Origin: Agrocybe praecox
Lineage: Eukaryota > Basidiomycota > Agaricomycetes > Agaricales > Agrocybaceae
Length of the DNA stretch: 64,000 bases
Reading direction: 5' to 3'
Assembly: GCA_964017145.1 (NCBI GenBank)
Contig: OZ024845.1
Span: forward strand, 3,224,001 to 3,288,000
The notes under the pieces are model-generated. The model had not been told where the DNA came from. It searched no databases and saw only the letters and a list, made by a program, of their open reading frames with translations. Made by a program: the position numbers and the translations under genes. Every line of letters starts with the position of its first letter. Positions within the stretch are counted from its first letter, which is position 1. Positions 34,894-45,700 of this stretch are shown one piece after another.

Positions 34894-35881
34894 GGACCTT
34901 GGACGAGAACCTGCCTTTGGGCAACCGCGTCAGGGCCTCTTTTGACAGGCTTCGCTTTTTCCGCTACCATGATTCCTTTATGCGAGGATGAGCATCGAGA
35001 GTTGTGAGCGTAAATATGCGGCACAATCGTACAAGATTCGTCAAGCAGGTAATATAGCGAGGAGGTGGCAGTATGTCGAGGAAAAGGCGTCAAGGTCGTA
35101 AAGCATCAACATGAGGATGCAAAGCGGAACATTAAAAAATAGATGATAAAGCGCCGTCAGCGCACAACATAGACCACGTAGCAGGGAGAAGAAAAGCATA
35201 GAGAAGGAAGAGGGACGAACACATGCAGAAACTATTCAGATGATCAGAGGCTCAACGCTCAGGCGTTGCTCAGGCGCAAACGCGTTTTGAAGTTCCGTCT
35301 CGGTCCGTGTAATGTCCTCGTCGCCTTGTGAGATTGGCTTGGAGGTTGTTTCCAGAGTGACGACGCGTCCCATTTCCATTGATGGTGCCAGGGTGTTCGT
35401 GATTATCGAGGGGTTGCGAATCACGTCGGCGCCGAAGGAGCTTTGCATCAGGTTGCATTTCTAGAGAAAAAAGGAAAGGAAAAAAGTAAATAAGTCAACG
35501 ATCCTCGTTAATTGTGCCATGATGAAGAACCTAATACTTAGATCATCCCTTCCTGTCCGCATTCTCGGAATTTCCTCGAGGCCGACCTGTCCTGGGAAGT
35601 TGTCGGAAGGTATATTTTCCAAGCCATCATACCATTCTCTTCCTTCTTCGATAGAATATATCTGAACAGCACATCTGGTAACTTGTTTCCAACCCTGGGA
35701 TGCTCAGGTATGCAAACGGACTCTTCCAACTCACAGGAATCATGCGATATACTAGATGTCATGAAAGCCTTGTTGAAGTCGGTCCCGAGTCGATATGTCG
35801 AGTGGAATGGGAACCCAAAAGGCGACTTTGATAGGTTCCCGTGTCGTAGTCTGTTGCACAGATGGAATTTGTCCGAGGTGG

Positions 35882-36382
35882 TTAAACGATCGCCTGAGGA
35901 AGAGGCGAACTTTTCGTTGGTGGTAGTATTGCGTGTTTTGGATGATTGTTTGTAGGAGGACCTCTCTGACATGTGGATGATGTCGATTTGGAAGTGTATA
36001 TCGAGGACCACCGAGACGAGGAAAAGGTAGAAGAAGAAGAGGAATATGAAGATGATCGTGGTGTTTTTGGGAGTGCATTGTACGCACTTGGAGGAGGCGA
36101 TGTGTACGGACACGTTGTTCCATATATGAGCTCTGATATCTCTGTTTGATATTTGGGCCGAGATGAAGGATAGAGCGTATAATGGTCATGGTGGTGCGCC
36201 GTGGAACGTAAGTGATGCGACGTCGAATGGGAGTACGTCTCGCAATGAGATTTGGTTCGGGTTTTGATGCCATGGGGATCTGAATATGGATATTGGACAT
36301 GTTCGAGGGAGTAGGTTGAAATGTACGATGTCGACGTGGAATAAGCCGAGTATGCTATCGTAGTTGGCGGTAGGAATGGCAC
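35882..36382 (-). CDS. Ser/Thr/Tyr/His-rich low-complexity protein
   Basis: An open frame of 166 aa, rich in Ser, Thr, Tyr, His and Pro, with blocks such as SYSSSSSTFSSSRWSSIYTS. There is no domain or signal peptide. The homologous frame in copy A (30688-31002) is broken, so the intact state here could be chance or a surviving gene. Other frames of the same interval are also open because of compositional bias, which lowers confidence. A following minus-strand block (35236-35448) is conserved between copies with mostly Val/Ile/Met exchanges and may be a downstream exon. Confidence 0.35.
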   Translation of the reverse strand: MPFLPPTTIAYSAYSTSTSYISTYSLEHVQYPYSDPHGIKTRTKSHCETYSHSTSHHLRSTAHHHDHYTLYPSSRPKYQTEISELIYGTTCPYTSPPPSAYNALPKTPRSSSYSSSSSTFSSSRWSSIYTSKSTSSTCQRGPPTNNHPKHAILPPTKSSPLPQAIV

Positions 36383-36669
36383 GGCAAGTCAGATCGATGG
36401 TTTTGCGTTGTTGATATAGTAATATTATGACAGGTGTTCTCTTTGAAGGTTTAGAAAATGGAAGGAAACGATACTGGACCTTTATATTTCGAAAGATAGA
36501 AAATGCAGAGCACCCTTTGAATGGCTCGAGAATAAGCTGAACATATTGCATCACAACGAAGGGTTGAAAGCAACGGACAGAAAAAGACAAAAGATAAGCG
36601 TTCAACGTGCACATTCGCACCCTGTCTAGGAAGAAAAAAGTCGTCGTCATCGTTTCCAAAGCCATCTAC

Positions 36670-39295
36670 TACTAATGGGATATAGCATTGAACACAAGAA
36701 ATAAACTGAGAGGAAAAGAAACGGGGAAAGGGAAAGAGGAAGAAGGAAAGTTGAAAGAAAGAAAGAAAGGGAAGAGCATTACAACACCGCACGCAATCAC
36801 GCGCGGAGACTGTTTCTACTGGACGCAGGACTCGGAGTCCTACTTTTGGAGTGTCGAGAAATAGCAGTACTGTGGTCGTCAATCGTCTGCAGCAGCGTTT
36901 CCACCTCGCCTTTCGTTTCAGACAGACGCCATTCCGCTGTCTTCCCTCCTCCAATGTACTCGAAAACACTCATCACCTCCATTTCCACAGCTTGAGCTTC
37001 CCGGAGAGACTCCACCCCGCCTCTGTCGGGATTCAATTTGTCAACGGTCAGGTATTTTGCCTTATTGTTGATTCCCTGCCTGGTCCCGTAGGACTTGTAC
37101 AGCACTGTCGCAAGATTATGCGAACACATAATCCAAGCGCGGGAATTCTTCTCCTCGAGTGTATACTTTTCTCGTGATGCCTTGTAGTGGTCAATTGACC
37201 TCTGCAAGTCTTCTTCCACCTCTGTGGATTCGTACCGTCTGTAACATGCTGCTGCGAGAGTGCCCAAACAATCGCGTAGTCGTAGTCGTGCTTGATCGTG
37301 CTTGAGATCCGGAACGGAAAGGGTGCGCGCCTCATCAAGGCAAACCACGGCCTGATTCAACGTTTCGATATTTGGCCGCTTCTCATCTCGGCTGTAATCG
37401 TAGCTCTGCAGAAGCATCTTTCCCTGATCCATTAATGCCATCTGGCGCATCTTAGAATCCATGCCACCCTTCCCATCCTTCAGCTGAAGAAGTTTACCGT
37501 TCATCTCAAGCGCCTGGGAGAAGAGTTGCCGCGCGTCAATCCCAGATCCACTGGGGTTTCCAAACGATCGTAGTTCCTGATAATAGCATCGGAAAAATGT
37601 GTTCCCGAAATTGTAGAGGGCTGACGCATATGTGTTCGAGTAGGGTTCCACTGCTACTTCGAGTAATTTCAGGCCCAATCGAGTAAGGAGTTTGAGATCG
37701 TCACTCGTTGGCTGTTTTAGATACTTGTCTAGCACGGCGACAGAGTAATAAAGATATGTGTCGGCCATCTTCTTCGTAAACTCGGGGGGTTCTTGGCCTG
37801 CTAGGTTCTTTTTGGTTTCCAATCGAAGTTCAAGGCAGACCTTGTATTGACCGATCGCTTTGGTAAGGTCTTCCATCCGTTGCGACTTCTTATAGTCTTC
37901 GTAGCATTTATTTCCTTTGTCGAAGGCTTTATCTGCAGGGTCGCTGGGCCTGCACCAACCAAAGCACATATCGATAGAAGGTTGGCAATGTGAGGATGAG
38001 AAAGTCGATGAGGGCGATATAGGTGATGAGGTTCCGCGTCTCGTTGAAACGAGATGGGTAGTACTGAAAATGAGTGAGATATCTATCTCTTTATGTAGCT
38101 GTTTTCCGGCTGCGCCTGTGCGGGCTCATTCGTGATAAACGTGATGACGATGTGCCGCATAGAAGCTTGCAGGGCGATACAGCTGGAATGTACCGACTAC
38201 ATGAGGCATGCTCGTGTTTTGAAGTAAAACGTGTACCGCAGGTGGCACCAGAATAGCCTTGTTGGCCCTAGAAGTCGAAAGAACATGAAGATGTACGGAC
38301 TTGGTCGACTGTCGCTCACTTCTTGGGATCGAGAAAACATAACTAAAATTCGATGTCGAGACTTCTTCCGGTATGAATGCCCTTTCGTTGTGAGTGAAGA
38401 CAGGAAAGACATAGGGTTGTGACATAGAATTGTGCTTCCGGCAGAGAACCATGATCCTAAGTGGTCATCTGTTTGATATTAGAGTCGTTCGAAATGACCT
38501 GTATTGCCCATTGCATGTCGTCAAATTACTTTACCTATTGTTCTGAGAACTGCAAACATGATTTACCTAGTAGTGGCTGAGTAAAAGAACAAAAACTGCA
38601 CCGCCGTCCTACAACAGCATCATACTGGCACGAGGTCAGGGGTCGTGCAGACAGATGCCCTCCTGGCCAGCCCTGTAAGCGATGTTTTATGCTCGTGGAT
38701 AGCATACATTCGGGTAAGACGCCTAGACGACTACATTCAATAATGTTGTTTAGAGATGCAATTACTACTGACCTCGTGAATCATCTCTTTGCTCTCTTTA
38801 TGATCACTATCACTGCGTTCATCTCTTGATCGCGCTTTTCTGGACGGTTGCGAAACATTGCCATTTAAACATAATAGCTCATTTCGAGGGTAATCTGAGA
38901 ACATTATATGCACATATATATACTTAAGAGACTTCAAATCACACTACTTGTCAATTGAAGGACAAGAGAGGCCAAACAAGTGGGATGTCAGCGCATATAT
39001 TTAGAAGTGCGATTCGAGACTAACTTTTTTAGTTCTTCGCCTAGGAAATCGCCGTTCTGGGAACTATCCAGAAGTAACTCGGACAAGTCTAAGGAACCGT
39101 TCGCGGTCAGATTCTAGAATCCAGAGAACGAAGCAGTTGGTGGCCAATGGCGGCATAAATTCCACCTCATACTTTTTTCCCCGAGGTTTACTAGTAGAAA
39201 GGAATGTTATTTACCGCATATCTCTCTGGTAATGCGACACGAAGAAACATCCCGAAGCAAGAAAGAGTTGAAGGTAAAGAAATCAATCAACGTTC
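36670..39295. repeat. Large inverted repeat, left arm
   Basis: The reverse complement of this ~2.6 kb segment matches 54365-57095: gene 36797-37969 with its 3' flank, and about 1.3 kb of upstream DNA. Confidence 0.85.
36797..37969 (-). CDS. TPR-like helical protein, copy 1
   Basis: A single exon of 390 aa. The N-terminus MCFGWCR has two cysteines within the first six residues, a possible lipidation patch (inference). Helix-turn-helix units with TPR character fill residues 10-320, for example ADKAFDKGNKCYEDYKKSQR, LYNFGNTFFRCYYQEL and LRDCLGTLAAACYRRYEST, then ASREKYTLEEKNSRAWIMCS. The C-tail is Ser/Arg-rich (SRHSKSRTPSPASSRNSLRA). Compared with copy 2 it carries 15 extra residues (TKKNLAGQEPPEFTK) flanked by Lys repeats, which suggests slippage or a microhomology deletion in the other copy. 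No family name is assigned; TPR proteins mediate protein-protein contacts. Confidence 0.75.
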   Translation of the reverse strand: MCFGWCRPSDPADKAFDKGNKCYEDYKKSQRMEDLTKAIGQYKVCLELRLETKKNLAGQEPPEFTKKMADTYLYYSVAVLDKYLKQPTSDDLKLLTRLGLKLLEVAVEPYSNTYASALYNFGNTFFRCYYQELRSFGNPSGSGIDARQLFSQALEMNGKLLQLKDGKGGMDSKMRQMALMDQGKMLLQSYDYSRDEKRPNIETLNQAVVCLDEARTLSVPDLKHDQARLRLRDCLGTLAAACYRRYESTEVEEDLQRSIDHYKASREKYTLEEKNSRAWIMCSHNLATVLYKSYGTRQGINNKAKYLTVDKLNPDRGGVESLREAQAVEMEVMSVFEYIGGGKTAEWRLSETKGEVETLLQTIDDHSTAISRHSKSRTPSPASSRNSLRA

Positions 39296-39685
39296 ATCGG
39301 CATGACGGCCGGCCCCTACTGTGAGAAAAGATGACCAAGCACAAATAGCTCCATATATGAACCAATGAAACATCGCCGGTGAATGCGGGGTAACAACCTG
39401 TAATAACGACCGAGTGCATCCCCCAACTTCAGTCATCGTTCGGCGCTGTCATCATAGATGTTGGGCCGTGTTACCAAGTTCCTGTTTTTGTCTGAAAACA
39501 AATATAGATCACAGCCACCTGCTGTAACCTATCTGTTTCCTCCCCCCTCGTACTCTGACTTGAAGTCCGTCGAGGTGGATAATACTGGTCGCGGCAAAGT
39601 GAATTCTTGTGGCATTGTTTCCCTTGGAACTAAAATTAACGATTCACTGTGTTTGTTGCAGGCATACAACGAAAAGTACCTTACA

Positions 39686-42600
39686 ATGGACAATCGGGGA
39701 GGTGAGTATTCAAAATAGCATTTCAACTCTATGGGCTTTGCACCCTGATGTAGGCCACTCTACTCAGAGCAATATGCGCCTTTAGTTCGCCATGAGGATA
39801 GCACAGACACTGGTGCGTCAACGAAAGCGTTGTGAAAGCTATATATAGGAAGCTAACTCTTTCCCGCAGAACTAGATGCTTACAACGTGTCACGTACGGG
39901 TAAGCAAGCACTTGCTCCAGACCTGCATATATGCGCGAACTAACAGCGGCCTGTAGGGGGAAGCTCGGGGAAGAAGAAGTTTTCGCAATACCGCCTCGTT
40001 CTTACTCTCGCACCCTTCACGATTATAATGGCTTTGGGCTTCATTATCATTGCTGGGATATTTGCTTCTTGGGTGTTGAAGGCCAAGGCCAACAACAAGA
40101 AGGAGAGTCAGATAGACATCGACCAACAGGGTGTAGGAAGACTTCCATGTGTGTCGCGTTTTTACTCTATGTTGCATGCTCTTTGCTTACATTTTCATTC
40201 CAGTCATGGGGTATAATAGTACGTGCCTTCTCTTTTTTTTTTTTCCTGCGCGACGCTCGAATACTCAAGTATTTATTAGCATGGAACTCTTTTGCAGTAA
40301 GTCCCCCGCGCATATATATCTATGTAACTGTTATTAATATCAGGCCAGTGCGACATTGATGAAGGAAAGATCCTAAGCATGGCCAGTCTGATGAAGGAAC
40401 ACGGCCTTATTGACGTTGGATATGATCATATGAACCTTGATGATTGTTATTCGGAAAAGAACCGCAGTGCATCTGGTGATATTGTAGCAAGTTCGTGTTC
40501 TCTCATCTCTATTCTGGAAAGTTACTGACCGTGCCATTAGACAAAGAGCGTTTCCCATCTGGAATGAATTCTTTAACCTCCAAGTTGCACGATCTCGGAT
40601 TGTATGTCCCTCTTCTCTGCCGTCGCCCAGAGTCTGTTAACCTAATTCCGTTCCTCAGAAAAGCCGGCATTGTAAGCACTCCACTTATTCAAATGTTTTG
40701 CAATCATTTCATCGTCATTGCAGTACAGTGATTCGGGTTGGTTCACGTGTCAAATGTACCCAGGCTCCTACAATAACGAGGATAGGTGGGCCTAACGTTC
40801 TTACCTCACATCATGAACTCACGACTTCATCTGTCAGAGATATCAAACTCTTCCAAGACTGGGGCTTCGACCTACTAAAGTAAGAAACCGGCTCTCCGTT
40901 TAGTCTTCTCAAGTCTGATAACTTTTCGTCTGCAGATATGATAACTGCGCTGGTACATATCCCTGTCGATGTCTCATGGCAAACAACTCCCGTTGACCTT
41001 TACACATTTTGGTAGTTCCTTTCGATGAAATCATAAGAGAAGGCCAGGTCGGCAGTACGTTGCTACCCTTTTTCATTTTTTTTTTGTAATTTACACTGAC
41101 GAGCACTGGTTTAGAATTTACCCGTATGTCGAATGCTATCAAGAAATTGAGTAAAGAATCTGGGAAACCTCCTGTCCTATTTTCGTTGTGCCAATGGGGC
41201 GTGGTAAGCCGGCTATATTTTGTTCTAAATATAGATGCCTTTAAATAGCTTTTACTCAGAATCAACCATGGCTCTGGGCGCGAAGATTGGGACAGAGTTG
41301 GAGGGTGAGTATCTTCATTTTGTTATTGTTTTTTGACTTTGTGAGAAACTGATTTATACTTTTCAAAGACGACGATGGATATATGTAAGCGTGTATTTGT
41401 TTACCTGTAATTTGGCTCGCGATATCTGATTAGGGCGTCGTGCTTAGACCCCGAATGGAACCAACTGATGAATATCTTAAACGAGTACGTATCTTTTGTT
41501 CAAATTTAATCATAGTATCCGAGCTTGACGTCTTTTGGATTTCTAGCAACTCCTTCTACGCATCGGCCACTGATTTTTACGGCCACAATGACCTTGATAT
41601 CGTGCGTCTTCTAGGCTGTATTACTATCTTATCGTGCGATTTCCTATTATGAGCAATCACTCACGTTAACTTTGTGTCTCTAGCTTGAAGTGTAAGTCTT
41701 TCTCCAGCACCTCGTTTGATTTTCATTCAGCCATTTTACTGATTCGTATACACACAGTGGCAATGGCGATCTTACATATGAAGAAGCTAAATCACATTTT
41801 ACTGCATGGGCTTTGATGAAATCGCCGTTACTCATCGTAAGTCTCAGACTATATGTATGCAGTGGTAATTAATCTGATAATTCATGACATGTTTAGAGTA
41901 CTGATGTAAGCCGAGCATGATTCTCCTCATCCACATGCGCACTTTTTTTACTCATTTGTGACCCTCATACCCACAACAGCTTTCCCGAACCTCGGAAGAA
42001 ACAATATCCATATTCAAAAACCAAGAAATCATTGCCATCAATCAGGATCCCGTTGTTGGCACTTCCATTGTACCTTTCCGATGGGGAGTTAATGTAAGTT
42101 GCTTTGTTTATGCTTCTCGACCACATTTCCTTTGAGAGGTGTTGGGTATCAATATTAGCCTCAATCTTTAATAACCAACTCTTCCGATTCAGCCGGACTG
42201 GACTCATAACAGGACTCATCCAGCACAATACTGGTCTGGCGAGACTCAGAATGGGGTCGTATTTATGCTTGTAAGTGGTGGCGCTTTTGCGTTTGTACCT
42301 TCATGGGACTTCTAGAGCTTACCTTTCCTTTAAACCTACCCTTCCTCCTCAATCATTTCGATCACTCAGCTTAATACCCTTGATCATCCTGCCGATATGT
42401 CATTCAATTTGACTGAGTCTGCATGGATTCGTGCTGGAAGGCAATATTCTGTTCGGGTACGTCGCCCCTCTCTGTCTTTTGTTCTTCAATACTACCGTAA
42501 TACTCCTTGATTAACCTCTTATTTTACAGGATCTCTGGACCCATACCGATAACGGAACCGCTGTTCGAAGCTTCACAGCACACGACGTACCAGCTCATGG

Positions 42601-42715
42601 AGTTGTGGCGTTGCTCCTGAAGGATGCCGGCGACGAACCTGCAGGGACTCAACCTCCTTGTGCGAGAATGGATTGGTGTACGGCAGAGAACGGCACTCGC
42701 GTTGATGGAAAATGA
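39686..42715 (+). CDS. GH27 alpha-galactosidase with N-terminal membrane anchor, 25 exons
   Basis: Twenty-five exons with GT-AG introns close to 500 aa. Residues 1-43 are a hydrophilic cytosolic tail (MDNRGEQYAPLVRHEDSTDT start). Residues 44-70 form a transmembrane helix (LTLAPFTIIMALGFIIIAGI), after which the GH27 barrel begins at [20 protein letters not shown]. The nucleophile is Asp217 in KYDNC and the acid/base Asp313 in HNDLDILEVGN. The C-terminal beta domain follows (QYWSGETQNGVVFMLLN, DLWTH). Fungal GH27 enzymes remove alpha-1,6- or 1,3-galactose and are normally secreted by a signal peptide; here the type II topology suggests a wall- or Golgi-facing enzyme. Exons 19 (41684-41691, 8 nt) and 21 (41897-41905, 9 nt) are microexons. 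An upstream frame from 39458 is taken as 5' leader. Confidence 0.9.
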
Positions 42716-45700
42716 ATGGACAAATCCTGAGGCCTGAGGCCTGACCTTTGTCGATTCCTGTGTGCTTCGTGTGATTGGAAACGTGTGATGTAGGGTTGAG
42801 TTGTCTCTAATCATTATCCGTTGTATAATACAGAAACCTTACTATTTCCGAAATATTACACGATTGCTTCTTTTCCTTATGGAAACTTGAGCGCAGCTTT
42901 CCCAGAGTATGGTGCATGTCGGCGATCAGAGTTGTTACGCCATGAACGCGTAACATACAACGATCCTCGGCCCTTGAAGTTCTTTTAATGACGCCGCAAT
43001 TCTGAACGCACTCCATTGTACATAATTGTTTTTAAAGCAAGCACCAGTGACCAGATGTCCGGTGAGTCCGCGCTTTTTCAAGTTACGACCAATTCAAAGC
43101 ATTAGACTTGTCTGAATAGTGAACAGATGACAGATCCCGATTTCCTTGGATTTCCTCGAGCTATCGCTGCATTCCTGGGGCCGTCCGACTCTATAAACCG
43201 CCAAGGTACTCGTAAGAATTTAGACAAAAGGTATAAAAATAAAATGCTAATGTTTTTCCGTTGGTTACAACTTACCACAGCTTCGACATAGGGCTAAGAG
43301 AATGATATCCTTATGATGGTGTAAGCAAATGATGCAGGATCGAGTCGGGGATTAAATTTTTCTTTGCTCTGACCCCTGGTCGATGTATGTTAGGTATGTG
43401 CTTCTAAAGCTCATGCTCATGACATCTTTAGCGTACTCAGGTCTGTAAGCGTGGATTTTAGATGGCTTCTAGTAACTTCGACACGGTCGACCTAGTACCC
43501 GAAGGAGTGACTGGCTGACTTGCACCTTCGCGTTGGCAAGCTAAATACTCAAAGGGCTTCTTTTATTCTGTGACGGTGGAGACGGCTTATATCCAGCCTC
43601 CGATGTGCGTGAGCGACCCTTCCATTAACATCTTTGATTCCTCAGATCTCCAGATAGGATGGACTGTTGATCCCTTTGTGATTGTGATGTACTTGCCTTG
43701 GGTGGTAACCCAAGAGGATATAAAACAACATAATATCAAAGGGGGGGGTCAAATACGGAGATATGTCTTGCTAGGAGTACATACATACAAAATTTTATGG
43801 CCTCTTGCCTAGTTACACGAAGGAAGTTTAGATCCGTGGTACGCTTTACATCGCTTGCAAGTATGTAGTATACCACACTTACTACATAATGAATGTGTCC
43901 CTGTACACTGTACCTACTGACATCATGATCCATAGAGGGCTGAGCGGCATTTCCCTTCATTCGCCAATTATTCGGGTAAGATCAGTTTCCCAAACAGCTG
44001 GCAATTTCGTTCCTTCCTAGGCAGTCGGAAGTCTTGGACTTTGCCTGGCTATTTTTAGATTTATTGCCGTGTCATCGTCGGCAGGCTCCCTTTATCGATT
44101 TAGACGGATGATAATTGATAAAGAGCAGATTTCAGGACTTGAGTATCCCGACTACATATGACTAGTCACATTAGGCATTACTAGGGATGATCCATGAGGT
44201 GTCTTTGAACGGAAGGCTTCAATGTAAATTTAGACGCCGTCAATGCCGCACGGGGATGCTCGAATACACTCGCCTTTACTCTAAGTAGAAACATCAAACC
44301 AGGGTCCGACATTACTTTCGGTCCGATTTTGTGTGAAGCGTAAGCCTTGTTTTTTGAGTCCCAACTGCTCGAGCAGAGGAGGCCTCATGTAGAAAGAATA
44401 TGTAACACAACCTACGTTTTCCATATATTAATACAAGCCTTATATAATACTAGTAGGGTCTACGCTTTCCCGAACTCATCGAATGTTCCAAATCTATCCC
44501 ATCTCGCAGAATGATTAACTTTGCCGGAGCCAGATTTGATATGAATCTATAAGAATCTGTATCGGTATCATTCCCGAATCACAGAAGTACATACATTATC
44601 GATGTTCTATTAATATATCGATGCCCCCTATCGCTTGAAAACTGTGCGTCCCGAATAAGGCTCATTGTGTACCAGACGGCAATGTCATTGACATTGCTAT
44701 TGCAGCAAGGTAGTGGAGATCATTATCTTATGACAACTTTAATACCCACCATCACATATTATATCTATGGGCATACCACAGGGGTGCCATCATATGTTAG
44801 CACCCAAATGATCTTATAGATTAGAGGTTTGAATGCTCACCATACATAATGCATTTTCCGACCCAAGTCGACTGTGAATGATTTGCTCAAGTCCAGCTAG
44901 TAGACTGGACACCTGCCAATTGGCACATACCTCTTGTTTACCTTTCTCAAGAGGATCGGGGTTCAGACGAAGCTTTGGAATAGAAAAGCGATGATCGGTT
45001 CGGTCTATTCTATCTGCTTCGTATTTCCACGACTTCTCTGGATCTCATAGTATCTACGCTAAATAATTATTTGTGATGCCTTAATCCGAGGAACGGCTCC
45101 ATTGGTGATCAGTAATACTAATTCTTCTCTGAGGGAGACTGATTAATGCAGCAGAAGGGGGAATCTTTCTCACAAACGCAAGTACGGCCGGAAATGAGTC
45201 TTAAGACTTGGTACAACAACCTAGATATCCACACACTAATGAGACAAAGCCAAGTGTGTAATATTATCCCGCCAATGACCGAGGATGTCACTCTTCGCCG
45301 AGCACTCGATCTCCTGCGGTACCTAGGGAGTTATTAATCAAAGTAGATACTTAAAACAGTAAAACAGAGTAGTGTTTACTTAGAGAACAAATGTCCCATT
45401 GACACACATGGATTTCCAACCTTAACTCTCCTGTCCCCGTTAACCAACAACTAGATATGTAATATCAAGCGAGCGCTAAGCGAGCAAGCGCTTGCGAAGG
45501 CGTAATGGATGAAAATCCTTGTTATTTTTGTGAGAAGTTTCACGGCATTCACAGGTACTACCTTGGTACTTAAAGGGCGTATATGTGTTTTAGCAGTGGA
45601 ACAAGGACAGGAATCCCGTGTTCCAGGTCCCAGGTAAACACTTGCCTAAGTAGGAAGGGATACAATACAAGACGTCAATAAAAAACGCAGATCTACGAAT

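Larger units (their letters stand above)
31885..36390. repeat. Tandem duplication block, copy B
   Basis: Direct repeat of 26484-30845 with the same gene order. It has about 70 bp extra near 35105-35180 that copy A lacks. Confidence 0.85.

Noticed and set aside
39458..39718. Upstream frame as true N-terminus of the GH27 protein
   Set aside because: It continues in frame into MDNRG but has no signal, domain or composition bias. The ATG at 39686 gives a coherent tail-anchor-enzyme layout. cDNA could reverse this.
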